Positions 50,037 to 59,203 are shown, counted from the stretch's first letter. The stretch is DNA of 64,000 nt from Hymenobacter sp. 15J16-1T3B (GCF_020711235.1 NZ_JAJFAV010000001.1:496001-560000); one strand, 5' to 3'. The notes: generated by a model from the sequence alone, not told the origin. Numbers and translations are program-made.

Positions 50037-51593
50037 ATGGAAAGAGAAGTTCGGGTGCGTTTTGCGCCCAGTCCGACCGGGCCGCTGCACATCGGCGGCG
50101 TGCGCACTGCGCTCTACAATTACCTGCTGGCCCGCAAGCTGGGCGGCAAGATGCTGCTGCGCATCGAAGACACCGACCAGAACCGCTTCGTGCCCGGCGC
50201 CGAGCAGTACATCATGGACTCGCTGCGCTGGTGCGGCATCGAGATTGACGAAGGCATCGAGCAAGGCGGCCCGCACGCGCCCTACCGCCAAAGCGAGCGG
50301 AAACCCATGTACCGCCAGTACGCCGACCAGCTCATCAAGGACGGCTATGCCTACTACGCCTTCGATACGCCCGAGGAGCTGGACGCCATGCGCGCCCGTC
50401 TGACGGCCGCCAAGGTCACCAGCCCGCAGTACAACAGCATCACGCGCACCCAGATGCGCAATTCGCTGACCTTGCCGGAAGAGGAGGTAAAGCAGCTGCT
50501 GGAAAGCGGCGCGCCTTACGTCATCCGCCTGAAGGTGCCGCGCAAGGAAGAAGTGCGCTTCAACGACCTGATCCGCGGCTGGGTGGTGGTGCATTCGTCC
50601 TCCATCGACGATAAAGTGCTGATGAAGTCGGACGGCATGCCGACCTACCACTTGGCCAACATCGTGGACGACCACCTGATGGAAATTACCCACGTGATTC
50701 GCGGCGAAGAGTGGCTGCCCTCGGCCCCGCTGCACGTGCTGCTGTACCGCTACCTGGGCTGGGAAGACACCATGCCGCAGTTTGCCCACCTGCCCCTGCT
50801 GCTCAAGCCCGACGGCACCGGCAAGCTGAGCAAGCGCGACGGCGACAAGCTCGGTTTCCCGGTGTTCCCGCTCGAATTCCACGGCAAAGACGCCGAAACC
50901 GGCGAGCCGACGGTGAGCAGCGGCTACCGCGAATCGGGCTACCTGCCCGAGGCCTTCGTGAACTTCCTGGCCTTCCTGGGTTGGAACCCGGGTACTACGC
51001 AGGAAATCTTCTCAATGGACGAGCTCATCGAGGCCTTCTCGATTGAGCGCGTGAGCAAGTCGCCGGCCCGCTTCGACCAAAACAAAGTGCGCTGGTACAA
51101 CGAGCAGTACCTGCGCGCCAAGCCCGACGCCGAACTGGCCAAGTACCTCACCGACGCGCTGCAAGCTCAGGGCATAGCCGCCGAGCTGCCGGCCGAGAAG
51201 GCCGAGCAGATTGCCGGCCTGGTGAAAGAGCGCGCCACCTTTCCGGCCGATTTGGCCCGCGAAGCCCGTTTGTTTTTCGAGCGCCCGACGAGCTACGACG
51301 AACAAATCGTCAGCAAGAAGTGGAATGCCCAGGTAGCGGCCGCCTTCACGGCCTTTGCCGAGGCGCTGCCCGCTGCCCCGGACACCACGCCCGACGGCCT
51401 CAAGGCCCTGCTCACGCAGGTAGTCGAAGGCCAGGGCATGAAGCTGGGCCAGGTGCTGCAGGCCCTGCGCATGGCCGTGACGGGCTCCGGCGCCGGCCCC
51501 GACCTGATGCACATCATGAGCATTCTGGGCCCGCAGGAAACGGCGGCGCGGCTGCAAGCAGCCGTGACTGCGCTGGCGGCTCACGCCGGCTAA
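50037..51593 (+). CDS. gltX: glutamyl-tRNA synthetase
   Basis: Charges tRNA-Glu. 518 residues from ATG 50037 (MEREVRVRFAPSPTG). Class I motifs HIGH-like in PSPTGPLHIGGVRTALYNYLLAR and KMSKS-like in GKLSKRDGDKLGFP (residues about 260-275). The rest, RIEDTDQNRFVPGAEQYIMDSLRWCGIEIDEG, is the family core. The C-terminal anticodon-binding part ends with MHIMSILGPQETAARLQAAV. The start codon follows a perfect -7 promoter element. Essential housekeeping gene. Confidence 0.97.
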   Translation: MEREVRVRFAPSPTGPLHIGGVRTALYNYLLARKLGGKMLLRIEDTDQNRFVPGAEQYIMDSLRWCGIEIDEGIEQGGPHAPYRQSERKPMYRQYADQLIKDGYAYYAFDTPEELDAMRARLTAAKVTSPQYNSITRTQMRNSLTLPEEEVKQLLESGAPYVIRLKVPRKEEVRFNDLIRGWVVVHSSSIDDKVLMKSDGMPTYHLANIVDDHLMEITHVIRGEEWLPSAPLHVLLYRYLGWEDTMPQFAHLPLLLKPDGTGKLSKRDGDKLGFPVFPLEFHGKDAETGEPTVSSGYRESGYLPEAFVNFLAFLGWNPGTTQEIFSMDELIEAFSIERVSKSPARFDQNKVRWYNEQYLRAKPDAELAKYLTDALQAQGIAAELPAEKAEQIAGLVKERATFPADLAREARLFFERPTSYDEQIVSKKWNAQVAAAFTAFAEALPAAPDTTPDGLKALLTQVVEGQGMKLGQVLQALRMAVTGSGAGPDLMHIMSILGPQETAARLQAAVTALAAHAG

Positions 51594-51611
51594 GCAACCC
51601 TGCTCAGATTG

Positions 51612-51655
51612 AAACGCAACCGCCCGGTGGCCTTCGCTACCGGGCGGTTGCGTTT
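51612..51655. terminator. gltX terminator
   Basis: A 17-bp perfect stem (AAACGCAACCGCCCGGT at 51612-51628 with its complement at 51639-51655), 18 bases after gltX, with A-rich and T-rich ends. Confidence 0.9.
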
Positions 51656-51807
51656 AAGGACGAGCCATAACCGGCCGCCGAGCTGGCAGCTACCTGCGGA
51701 TGCATCCGTAGTGCGGCCGCTTGCGTAGTTGGGAAGCTGTGCAGCGCGTCGGCAGCCCAGAAGAGCCCGCCGGCCGGTGCACCACCCACCTTTAGCCACG
51801 ATGCATC

Positions 51808-52179
51808 ATGGCCAAGAAACCCGTCAAAAAGAAGCAGCAGGACCCCGACAAAAAGCCTAAGGTCCACAAAGAGCTGGAAGGCTTTGAAATCAAGGTGAAC
51901 CCGCTGGGCGAAATCACCTCCTCGTACAGCATCGAGCAGATCAACGAGTTTTTGAACCGCCACGTGCGCGACAAGAAGCTGGTGAACCGCGACGGGCAGT
52001 TCGGGGAGAAAGCCGCCGAAGATGCCGCCGTCGAGGACGACGAGGACTTCCCGGTGGAAGACGGCCGCGCCGAGGAGCCCGAGGAGTCCGACGAGGACTT
52101 TATGCGCCGCAGCTCCCGCGAAGCCAAGAAACCCAAGAAAGCCGACGAGGAGCCCCTGGCCCCGGACACCGACGAATAA
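51808..52179 (+). CDS. small highly charged conserved Bacteroidota protein
   Basis: 123 residues. A basic N-terminus (MAKKPVKKKQQDPDKKPK), a folded-looking middle segment (VHKELEGFEIKVNPLGEITSSYSIEQINEFLNRHVRDKKLVNRDG), then acidic tracts (EEPEESDEDF) and a Lys-rich tail. Proteins with the HKELEGFEIKIN core are found in many Bacteroidota, single copy; function unknown, perhaps an RNA- or ribosome-associated factor by charge pattern (speculative). Single gene between two strong terminators. Confidence 0.78.
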   Translation: MAKKPVKKKQQDPDKKPKVHKELEGFEIKVNPLGEITSSYSIEQINEFLNRHVRDKKLVNRDGQFGEKAAEDAAVEDDEDFPVEDGRAEEPEESDEDFMRRSSREAKKPKKADEEPLAPDTDE

Positions 52180-52210
52180 GCCGGCTTAGCCGCCCGCAGG
52201 CTTCGGCAAA

Positions 52211-52262
52211 CGCCGCCGGCCGGGTTTTCCTGCGCGGAAAGCCCGGCCGGCGGCGTTTTTAC
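52211..52262 (+). terminator. terminator after the charged protein gene
   Basis: A 14-bp GC-rich stem (52211-52224 with 52242-52255), with an inner TTTTCC..GGAAA helix, followed by TTTTT, 31 bases after the stop codon. Confidence 0.88.
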
Positions 52263-52274
52263 TACCGACTTCGC

Positions 52275-52282
52275 TATACTTG
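52275..52282 (+). promoter_or_regulatory. candidate -7 element of the AIM24-family gene
   Basis: TATACTTG, one mismatch from TAnnTTTG, 28 bases before ATG 52310. Confidence 0.45.
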
Positions 52283-52309
52283 CCACCGTCACCAATTCCT
52301 TCTACCCGC

Positions 52310-53092
52310 ATGAATTCCCACGACGTTGACTACCGCATTCTGGGCCACGATATCCAAGTGTTGGAAATTGAGCTGGACCCCGGCGAATCCGTCATTGCCG
52401 AAGCCGGCACCATGGTCTACATGGAAGAAGCCATTGCCTGGGACACCCGTATGGGCGACGGCTCCGAGCCCGATCAGGGCTTTTTTGGCAAGCTCATGCA
52501 GGCCGGCACGCGCCTGATTACCGGCGAGTCGCTGTTCATGACGCACTTCACCCACGCCGGTCGGCACGGCAAGGCGCACGTGGGCTTCTCAGCGCCCTAC
52601 CCCGGCACCATTATGCCGCTGGATTTGCGCACCATGCCGCAGGGCCTGATCGTGCAGAAAGACGGCTTCTTGGCCGCAGCGCGGGGTACCAAGCTCTCCA
52701 TTCACTTCAACCAACGCCTGGGCTCGGGCTTCTTCGGCGGCGAAGGATTTATCCTGCAGAAGCTTACCGGCGACGGTAAAGCGTTTATTCACGCCGGCGG
52801 TACCGTTATCGAGCGGCAGCTGCACAACGAAGTGCTGCGGGTAGATACCGGCTGCGTGGTGGCTTTTGAGCCCAGCATTGACTTTAGCGTGGCCCGCGCC
52901 GGCAACCTCAAGTCGATGATTTTTGGGGGTGAGGGGCTGATGCTGGCCACCCTGCGCGGCACGGGCCGCGTGTGGCTGCAGTCGATGCCGGTGAAGAAGC
53001 TGATTCAGGCCCTGATGCCCAACGGAGCCAACGCCCGCAAGGAAAGCGGCAGCGTCCTTGGCAACTTCGTCGGCAACATTCTCGACGAATAG
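52310..53092 (+). CDS. TIGR00266/AIM24 family protein
   Basis: 260 residues, beta-prism-like conserved protein of unknown biochemical role, with mitochondrial AIM24 as a distant relative. Motifs: [114 protein letters not shown] and [23 protein letters not shown]. The C-terminal tail is helical. ATG 52310; no signal peptide. Single-gene unit. Confidence 0.92.
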   Translation: MNSHDVDYRILGHDIQVLEIELDPGESVIAEAGTMVYMEEAIAWDTRMGDGSEPDQGFFGKLMQAGTRLITGESLFMTHFTHAGRHGKAHVGFSAPYPGTIMPLDLRTMPQGLIVQKDGFLAAARGTKLSIHFNQRLGSGFFGGEGFILQKLTGDGKAFIHAGGTVIERQLHNEVLRVDTGCVVAFEPSIDFSVARAGNLKSMIFGGEGLMLATLRGTGRVWLQSMPVKKLIQALMPNGANARKESGSVLGNFVGNILDE

Positions 53093-53107
53093 CCGCGGCT
53101 GGCAACG

Positions 53108-53139
53108 CGCCGGCGGCGCCCCGCGGGGTGCCGCCGGCG
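53108..53139. terminator. GC-rich hairpin between convergent genes
   Basis: CGCCGGCGGC (53108-53117) and GCCGCCGGCG (53130-53139) form a 10-bp stem, 15 bases after the AIM24 stop; weak T tail follows. Confidence 0.6.
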
Positions 53140-53149
53140 GTTGATTGTA

Positions 53150-53377
53150 TTAGAGGGAATCGGCCACCACGGCGGTGGTTTCTTCGTCAGATTGGCCCGG
53201 GCCGAGCTGCGCGGCAATGATGCCGAGGCTGATAAGCAGCGCCAGCACTAGCAGCCCCAACAATCCCAAAACGGAACGAGTGCTGAGCAAATCTTTTACG
53301 CCCTGACGACGGCGGGGCCGCTTGCGACGCGAAACGTACGGCTTCGAAGCAGCTTCAGAGACAGTAAGGGTGGGCAA
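53150..53377 (-). CDS. small single-helix membrane protein, unknown function
   Basis: 75 residues with a basic N-terminal region (RRKRPRRRQGVKDLL) and one membrane segment (SVLGLLGLLVLALLISLGIIAAQLG, about 35-59), then a short acidic tail. Topology predicted N-in. Start at TTG 53377; no in-frame ATG is present, so the start is uncertain. No named family. It lies alone, convergent with the AIM24 gene, downstream of an AT-rich gap. Confidence 0.5.
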   Translation of the reverse strand: MPTLTVSEAASKPYVSRRKRPRRRQGVKDLLSTRSVLGLLGLLVLALLISLGIIAAQLGPGQSDEETTAVVADSL

Positions 53378-53603
53378 AGCGAACGGGTGGGTTGAATGAT
53401 GAGATGCACTAATATATAAATTTTACCATGATTTATCCAATGACATGGGACAATTTTCATCCCTTCCGATGCATTTTATTTGAAGGATTGGGCAATAAGT
53501 CGATTTAATCCAGGATTAATGCAGAGGCTGAAAATAGCCGGCTGCGTCAGCCCGTGACTCACTACAACGCGGTATTTCGGCCCGCTACTCAGCTGCGCGC
53601 TTG
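53378..53603. other. AT-rich gap with no gene
   Basis: 226 bases, clearly more AT-rich than the surroundings, with no convincing coding frame. Contains a 7-bp palindrome with one-base spacer, TTAATCC-A-GGATTAA, at 53505-53519. Could include the promoter of the small membrane protein or be a remnant of transferred DNA. Confidence 0.5.
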
Positions 53604-54059
53604 TTAACGGGGCCCTACGCCACGCGCGGCCCGCCAGCCCTTATCGTACAGCTCCCAATTGCTGGCTTTGCCGGTGCTGTCGTAGAGCTGCCAGAGGCCG
53701 TACCAGTAAAAGCGCACGGTATCCGGCTCGACCACTACCCGCGCCTGACCCTGGCGGGCCAATTGCCCATTGGGCCGGTAGTAGCGGATGCTGATGCGGC
53801 CCCGGCGGTGGTAACGCTCGGTATGGTCAAGCACGCCTTCGGGCCGGTAGTAGCGCCAGTGCCCCGTGGGATGGTCGCGGCGGTAGTGGCCGCGGGTGGC
53901 CAGGCGCGTATCGGCCTGGTCGTAGTAGGTGCGCCAAGGCCCCTGACGGGAACCGTCGACCCGCACCCGGTTACGCGACCAAAACCCAATTGGTGGCCGA
54001 ACGGTGGTGCAAGCAGCCGCCAGCAACACACCACTTAATGCCAATAATAGCAGACGCAT
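53604..54059 (-). CDS. YwqK-like MORN-repeat lipoprotein
   Basis: 151 residues from ATG 54059 (MRLLLLALSGVLLAAAC), with a lipobox (LLAAAC) giving a lipid-attached protein. The mature part has MORN-variant repeats: GPWRTYYDQADTRLATRGHYRRD, HPTGHWRYYRPEGVLDHTERYHRRG and ISIRYYRPNGQLARQG, WLYDSTGKASNWELYDKGW. Such YwqK-type proteins are common in this phylum and have been annotated as toxin-antitoxin components without good evidence. Located 48 bases downstream of the GH3-like gene. Role unknown. Confidence 0.85.
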   Translation of the reverse strand: MRLLLLALSGVLLAAACTTVRPPIGFWSRNRVRVDGSRQGPWRTYYDQADTRLATRGHYRRDHPTGHWRYYRPEGVLDHTERYHRRGRISIRYYRPNGQLARQGQARVVVEPDTVRFYWYGLWQLYDSTGKASNWELYDKGWRAARGVGPR

Positions 54060-54107
54060 GAAAGGGCTCAACGATGATGTCTGCCCTTAAACTAAGAATT
54101 TAGTTGA

Positions 54108-55634
54108 TCATTCCCCAGCCGTTCCGAGCAGCTCTTCTATCAGCTCCCGGGAATTGCTCAGGCGCGGGACTTTGTGCTGCCCGCCCAACTTGCCGCGGCG
54201 GGCCAGCCACTGCTCAAACGTGCCGGCCGCGGCCACCGTCAGCACCGGGGGCTGCAGGGCCAGGTCGCGGTAGCGCTTGGCGTCGTAGTCGGAGTTGAGC
54301 TGGCGCAACGTCGCGTCGAGCACCTGCCCGAACTCAGCCTCGTCCTTGGGCGGCTGGGTGAATTCGATTAGCCACTGGTGCCCGCCGCGCGACTGGGCCC
54401 CGCTGCCGAAGTACACCGGGGCGGCGGTGTAGTCGCGCACCAGCGCGCCGGTGGCGGCGCAGGCAGCGGCCACAGCGGCTTCGGCGTTTTCCACCACCAC
54501 TTCCTCCCCGAAAGCATTCAGGAAGTGCTTGGTGCGGCCCGCAATGCGGATGCGGTAGGGCGCCAGCGAGGTAAAGCGCACCGTGTCGCCAATCTGGTAG
54601 CGCCAGAGGCCGGCGTTGGTGCTGATAACCAGCGCGTAAATCGGCCCTATTTCGACCTGCTCCAGGGTGAGGGTGCGCGGGTGCTCCCGCCCGATTTCTT
54701 CCACCGGCATAAACTCGTAATAGATGCCGTGGTCGAGCAGCAGCAGCAGGTCCTGGGAGTCGGGTTCGTCCTGAAAGGCGAGGTAGCCCTCGGAAGCGTT
54801 GTAGATTTCGAGGTAGCGCATGCGCTCATCGGGGATGAGCTGGCGAAACAGCTCCCGGTAGGGCCCGAAAGCCACGGCGCCGTGCATAAACAGGCGCAGG
54901 TTCGGCCAGACTTCCGTCACGGGCACGCCCCCGGCCAGCTCCGACACGCGCCGCAGCAGCACGATCATCCAGGTGGGCACGCCAGCCAGGCAGGCCACGT
55001 TTTCGGTGAGCACGTGCCGGGCCATGCGCTCCAGCTTTTCCTCCCACTCGCCCAGCAGCGCCAGCTCCAGCGGCGGCGTGCGCCGCGACTCGGCCCACAC
55101 CGGCAGGTTGTGCATGATGATGGCCGACACGTCGCCGATGTGGGAAGCGGGGTCGTCGGGGCGGAAGGTGTTGGGCCCGAGCGAGCCGCCGAGGGCCAGG
55201 GTTTTGCCGCGCAGCACGCCCGCGTCGGGGTAAAGCGTCTGGGCCACGGCCACCATGTCGCGGCCGGCGCGGTAGTGGCAGTCTTCCAGCGAGGCGGCCG
55301 TGACGGGAATGTACTTGCTGCGGGCGTTGGTGGTGCCGCTGCTCTTGGCAAACCACTGCACGCGGCCGGGCCAGAGCACGTCGTCCTCGCCGCGCAGGGT
55401 GCGCTCAATCCAGGGGTACAGCTGCTCGTAGCTGCTCACAGGCACGCGCTGGGCCAGCTCGCGGGGCGAGAGGTCGTCGGCGTAGCCGTAGAGCCGGCCC
55501 CAGTCGGTGTGGCGGGCGGTGCGCAGCAGCTCCTGCAGCAGCTCGGCCTGCACGGCGTGGGGCTCGGTGCGGATGCGCTCCAGCCGGGCGAGGCGGGGCT
55601 TGACCATCCAGGTGAGCAGGGTATCAATGACCAC
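54108..55634 (-). CDS. GH3 auxin-responsive promoter family protein
   Basis: 508 residues. Related to plant GH3 acyl-acid-amido synthetases (adenylating, ANL-like fold). SSGTTNARSKYIPVTAASLEDCHYRAGRDMVAV carries the P-loop-like SSGTT motif (about residues 100-105). Later STNAGLWRYQIGDTVRFTSLAPYRIRIAGRTKHFLNAFGEE is a conserved C-terminal part that includes the DxxRF-like segment. Bacteroidota GH3 homologues have no known substrate. Starts at GTG 55634. It is downstream of lptB on the same strand, with a 226-base gap. Confidence 0.92.
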   Translation of the reverse strand: MVIDTLLTWMVKPRLARLERIRTEPHAVQAELLQELLRTARHTDWGRLYGYADDLSPRELAQRVPVSSYEQLYPWIERTLRGEDDVLWPGRVQWFAKSSGTTNARSKYIPVTAASLEDCHYRAGRDMVAVAQTLYPDAGVLRGKTLALGGSLGPNTFRPDDPASHIGDVSAIIMHNLPVWAESRRTPPLELALLGEWEEKLERMARHVLTENVACLAGVPTWMIVLLRRVSELAGGVPVTEVWPNLRLFMHGAVAFGPYRELFRQLIPDERMRYLEIYNASEGYLAFQDEPDSQDLLLLLDHGIYYEFMPVEEIGREHPRTLTLEQVEIGPIYALVISTNAGLWRYQIGDTVRFTSLAPYRIRIAGRTKHFLNAFGEEVVVENAEAAVAAACAATGALVRDYTAAPVYFGSGAQSRGGHQWLIEFTQPPKDEAEFGQVLDATLRQLNSDYDAKRYRDLALQPPVLTVAAAGTFEQWLARRGKLGGQHKVPRLSNSRELIEELLGTAGE

Positions 55635-55860
55635 GGATTACGACGAGTTGTTCCGGATTAGCCGGAGGTGGTGAACGATGGGCGCCGGGCGCCGGTGTCG
55701 CATACGTATGGAGCGGCTGTCGGGCTACTGCGCAGCCGCTCGGGGCAAATTACCACTTTCCCCGCCACGGCTCCGGGCCGCCCGGTTGGCGGGCGGCAAC
55801 GGCAGTACGCGCCCGAACCGGCCGGCTCCGCAACCCCCAAAATCCGCGGCAGGCCAAGAG
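55635..55860. other. gap between lptB and the GH3 gene
   Basis: 226 bases without a gene. No perfect TAnnTTTG is visible for the GH3 gene; the nearest, TAATTTG at about 55745-55751 on the minus strand, has the wrong spacing. I see no hairpin of note. Confidence 0.4.
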
Positions 55861-56592
55861 CTAGATTTTGCGCTTCAGCTCGAAGTGCTTGCCCAGGTAC
55901 ACGCGGCGCACCATCTCGTCGGCGGCCAGCTCTTCGGCGGTGCCGGCCTTAAGCAGCTTGCCCTCGAAGAGCAGGTAGGCCCGGTCGACGATGCTGAGCG
56001 TCTCGTTCACGTTGTGGTCGGTGATGAGGATGCCGATGTTTTTGTGCTTGAGCTTGGCCACAATGCCCTGGATTTCCTCAACGGCAATGGGGTCGACGCC
56101 GGCGAAAGGCTCGTCGAGGAGCACGAATTTGGGGTCGACGGCCAGGGCGCGGGCAATTTCGGTGCGGCGCCGCTCCCCGCCCGACAGCACCCGGCCGAGG
56201 TTTTTGCGCACGTGGTTGAGGCTGAACTCGGTGAGTAGTTCTTCCACCTTGTCGCGCTGGGCCTGCTTGGGCAGCTTGGTCATTTCCAGCACCGAGAGGA
56301 TGTTTTCCTCCACCGTCAGGTCGCGGAACACCGACGCTTCCTGGGCCAAGTAGCCGATGCCGCGGCGGGCGCGCTGGTAAATGGGCAGGGAGGTAATGTC
56401 CTCGTCGTCGAGGAAAATGCGGCCTTCGTTGGGTTTCACCATGCCCACCGTCATGTAGAACGAGGTGGTTTTGCCCGCGCCGTTGGGCCCGAGCAAGCCC
56501 ACGATTTCGCCCTGCTCCACGTGCAGGCTCATGTCGTTGACGACGGTGCGTTGCTTGTATTTCTTAACGAGGTGTTCGGCGCGCAGAATCAT
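55861..56592 (-). CDS. lptB: lipopolysaccharide export ABC transporter ATPase
   Basis: 243 residues. ATPase of LptB2FG, which pulls LPS from the inner membrane. Walker [25 protein letters not shown]-loop [24 protein letters not shown], signature [16 protein letters not shown], Walker [21 protein letters not shown] and H-loop [12 protein letters not shown]. The [17 protein letters not shown] and IAVEEIQ segments are specific for LptB. ATG 56592 ([20 protein letters not shown]) is standard. A perfect -7 element lies 7 bases upstream, implying a leaderless or nearly leaderless mRNA. Confidence 0.95.
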   Translation of the reverse strand: MILRAEHLVKKYKQRTVVNDMSLHVEQGEIVGLLGPNGAGKTTSFYMTVGMVKPNEGRIFLDDEDITSLPIYQRARRGIGYLAQEASVFRDLTVEENILSVLEMTKLPKQAQRDKVEELLTEFSLNHVRKNLGRVLSGGERRRTEIARALAVDPKFVLLDEPFAGVDPIAVEEIQGIVAKLKHKNIGILITDHNVNETLSIVDRAYLLFEGKLLKAGTAEELAADEMVRRVYLGKHFELKRKI

Positions 56593-56598
56593 GGGGGG

Positions 56599-56606
56599 CA
56601 AAGTTA
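56599..56606 (-). promoter_or_regulatory. -7 promoter element of lptB
   Basis: Perfect TAnnTTTG (TAACTTTG) on the minus strand, separated from the lptB ATG by only six bases, so transcription should start at or next to the start codon. Confidence 0.6.
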
Positions 56607-56705
56607 ACATTCTCGCCCGCGGCAGGGGAAACGGTCGAGTTGGCACGAATAATGGGCTTGCAACGCTATTAAACGCCATTTTTGCACTACATGCCCAACA
56701 CTTTT

Positions 56706-57254
56706 ATGTCCGTCCACCGTATTTTTTCACTCACTGCTGTGGCCGCCGTCCTCAGCCTGCTGCCGCGGCTAACTCAGGCCCAAGCCGTTACCGACGTAGC
56801 CCGCGCCACCCAAGCCCGCGACTCAGTGCTGCTGCGCGCCAACACTTACCGCCAGACCATCGAGCAGCAGGCCGCCCGGTTTGACGTGACGGTGCACCGC
56901 CTGGGCAAGCGCCGCCGGGTGGTGCACGGCTACTACCTGAAGAAAAGCACCAACCCAAATTCGCTTAACGCCGGCGTGGTATCGACCAAGCGCGAAAAGG
57001 CCTGGAAACACGTCACGCGCACGCTGGCCACCGGTGTGGTGCGTGAGCGGTACCTGGGCTACCTCGACGGGCAAAAAGTGCTCGAAGAAACCCGCACCAA
57101 CCACCAGACGACCTTCGTGCGCGTGTCGCGGGTGGTGCGCGCCTCGGGCATCAACCTCGTCATGGGCCGCGCCCGGCAGGGCCTGCTCACCAGCGAGGGG
57201 TACGTGCAGTGGGGCCGGGAACAGTTCCTGCTCACCGCCCCGACCAAGTTGTAA
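56706..57254 (+). CDS. small exported protein, unknown function
   Basis: 182 residues from ATG 56706 (MSVHRIFSLTAVAAVLSLLPRLTQAQ), a signal peptide. The mature part is basic and mixed alpha/beta: TDVARATQARDSVLLRANTYRQTIEQQAARFDVTVHRLGKRRRVVHGYYLKKSTNP..., VVRERYLGYLDGQKVLEETRTNHQTTFVRVSR. Upstream in-frame starts at ATG 56691 and TTG 56682 are possible, but a CATTTTTG -7-like box at 56677-56684 would put them at the transcript end. No named family. It is divergent from lptB and convergent with the M61 peptidase gene. Confidence 0.7.
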   Translation: MSVHRIFSLTAVAAVLSLLPRLTQAQAVTDVARATQARDSVLLRANTYRQTIEQQAARFDVTVHRLGKRRRVVHGYYLKKSTNPNSLNAGVVSTKREKAWKHVTRTLATGVVRERYLGYLDGQKVLEETRTNHQTTFVRVSRVVRASGINLVMGRARQGLLTSEGYVQWGREQFLLTAPTKL

Positions 57255-57273
57255 CTCCCCAACAGCCTTTTAC

Positions 57274-57312
57274 GACGGCGGCCGGCTTCCCAGTGGGGAG
57301 CCGGCCGCCGTC
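57274..57312. terminator. GC-rich hairpin between convergent genes
   Basis: A 14-bp perfect stem (GACGGCGGCCGGCT at 57274-57287 with its complement at 57299-57312) in the 62-base gap before the M61 gene; no T run on either side. Confidence 0.65.
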
Positions 57313-57316
57313 GTTA

Positions 57317-59182
57317 TCAGCCCCGCTTGCCGAGCACCTGCCGGCGCAAGACCAGTTGTTCGGGCGTCGGGGTGGCGCTGGGCTCCAGGTAAAACGGAAT
57401 TTCCACGTCGTAGACCTGCGGCTTGCCCTCGATTTCGGTGGTGGCGGTGCCGCGGCGCACGGTCAGGCGCACGGCCGCGTCGGAGTTGGGCTCGTCGACC
57501 AGGGGGCGCAGCAGCTGCTCGGCGTTTTGCATGGTGACGGGCCGCCCGTCGACGGCCACGATGACGTCGCCGGGCTGCAGGCCGAAGGCGTTGGTCGGGG
57601 GCTTCACGTTCACGGCCTTGAACTCCTGCTTTTTGTCGTCGAAGGCGAAGCCGATCTGCCCGAACGCCTTGACCTTGGCCGGGGCGCGGTCGGCGTAGTT
57701 CCAGCCGATTTTGCTTAGGTATTCCTGCAGGGGCAGGGCTTCGGTGCCCACCACGTACCGGTCGAAAAATTCCTGCACTTGCGGGTGCGTGAGGGCCACG
57801 ATTTCCGGAATGAGCTGCGCGTCCTCGAAGGAGCGGGTGGGGCCGTACTTCTGGCGCAGGGCGAGCAGCACGTCGCGCAGGCTTTTTTGGCCTTTGGTCA
57901 GCTCCTGAATGCGGATGTCGAGCAGCAAGCCGATGAGGGCGCCCTTCTTGTACACGTTCTCATACATGTCGTCGTAGGGCTTTTCGAGGATGCGCCGGCT
58001 CATTTCGGTGAACGACACGCCCGCGGGGTACTTGCTGGCGTCCTGCACCTTTTCGCGCATGGTCTTGCGAAACTGTTCCTCCGTGGTCAGGCCCGCCTGC
58101 ACCTGCACGAGGTGGGCGAAGTACTCCGTCACGCCCTCGTACAGCCAGAGGTGCTGCGACATTTTCGGGTCGCGGAAGTCAAATTCGCCGATTTCGCGGG
58201 AGTGGATATTGAGCGGGGCCAGCATGTGCAGAAACTCGTGCGAGGCCACCTCGCGCACCATCCCGTTCAGCGCCGTCGGGTCGTCGCGCTCGGGCAAAAA
58301 GTACAGCGAGGAGTAGGAGTGCTCCATGGCCCCGAAGCCGCCGGTCTGCCGGTTGACCACCGTAGAGGTCTGGTAATCGGGGAAGTACATCAGAAACTGG
58401 TAGCGCGGCACCGGCATCTGCCCGAAAAACTGCCCCAGCGCCTCGGCCATGGGCCGCATGGTTTCGGCAATCTGCTGGGCCTTCACCTTGCCCTTCTCCG
58501 ATACCACCGCCACGCCGATGCGCGCCCCGCCGGCCACAAAGCTGGTGGTGTCGGGCTTGGCGTAGAGAATGGGGCCGTCGGCCAGAGTCACGTAGGAGTC
58601 GGCCGTGAAGGTGTCCTCGGTGCTGCCGCGGCGGGCGGGCAGGCCGGTGGCGGCGTACAGCTCGGGGGCGTGCTGCACCTTCACCTCGTAGGGCAGCATC
58701 TTGTAGCCTTCGAGGTAGCCGTAGAGGCCGTAGTGGTTGAGCACGTAGTTGGGGTGCTGGGGCGAGGCGTCGAAGTTGGTGCCGCCGGGCTGGAAGATGT
58801 AGCTGTCGTCCTGCTTGGCGTCCCAGGTGTCGTCGACGTGGTACTCCAGGCGCCGCAGCTTCTGGGCCTTGTCGATGACGAAGAGGTTTTGTCCCTCGCG
58901 CTTCACTTTCAGCTTCTTGCCTTTGTCGTCGTAGGCCACGAAGTCCTGCACAAAGCGGCCGTAGTCCTTTTTGGAGTACGAACCGGGCACCACGCTCGGC
59001 ATCACGTAGGTCACCTGCTCCTCGCGCACCGGCGGGGTATTCACCACGATGCGCAGCTGATCGGAGGCGGCCGCCGGCTGGGTGCTGACGCTGATGCGGT
59101 AGGTGCCGGCGGGCGGCGTTTGGGCCTGAACCGAGAAGGATAGCAGCGCGCCGAGGCCGGCGCCGAATAGGGAACGTGTCAT
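57317..59182 (-). CDS. M61 family glycyl-type metallopeptidase with PDZ domain
   Basis: 621 residues with a signal peptide (MTRSLFGAGLGALLSFSVQAQ). A beta-rich N-terminal domain is followed by the catalytic part with the zinc motif HEFLHMLAPLNIH (SHEFLH, about residues 310-316) and the third ligand region LWLYEGVTEYFAHLV. A C-terminal PDZ domain is at about 520-600 (GFAFDDKKQEFKAVNVKPPTNAFGLQPGDVIVAVDGRPVTMQNAEQLL). Family members are glycyl aminopeptidases. ATG 59182 chosen from the signal peptide; the open frame extends much farther without similarity. A one-mismatch -7 box lies 22 bases upstream. Confidence 0.92.
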   Translation of the reverse strand: MTRSLFGAGLGALLSFSVQAQTPPAGTYRISVSTQPAAASDQLRIVVNTPPVREEQVTYVMPSVVPGSYSKKDYGRFVQDFVAYDDKGKKLKVKREGQNLFVIDKAQKLRRLEYHVDDTWDAKQDDSYIFQPGGTNFDASPQHPNYVLNHYGLYGYLEGYKMLPYEVKVQHAPELYAATGLPARRGSTEDTFTADSYVTLADGPILYAKPDTTSFVAGGARIGVAVVSEKGKVKAQQIAETMRPMAEALGQFFGQMPVPRYQFLMYFPDYQTSTVVNRQTGGFGAMEHSYSSLYFLPERDDPTALNGMVREVASHEFLHMLAPLNIHSREIGEFDFRDPKMSQHLWLYEGVTEYFAHLVQVQAGLTTEEQFRKTMREKVQDASKYPAGVSFTEMSRRILEKPYDDMYENVYKKGALIGLLLDIRIQELTKGQKSLRDVLLALRQKYGPTRSFEDAQLIPEIVALTHPQVQEFFDRYVVGTEALPLQEYLSKIGWNYADRAPAKVKAFGQIGFAFDDKKQEFKAVNVKPPTNAFGLQPGDVIVAVDGRPVTMQNAEQLLRPLVDEPNSDAAVRLTVRRGTATTEIEGKPQVYDVEIPFYLEPSATPTPEQLVLRRQVLGKRG

Positions 59183-59203
59183 AAGCGGACGGATGAGCGG
59201 CGG

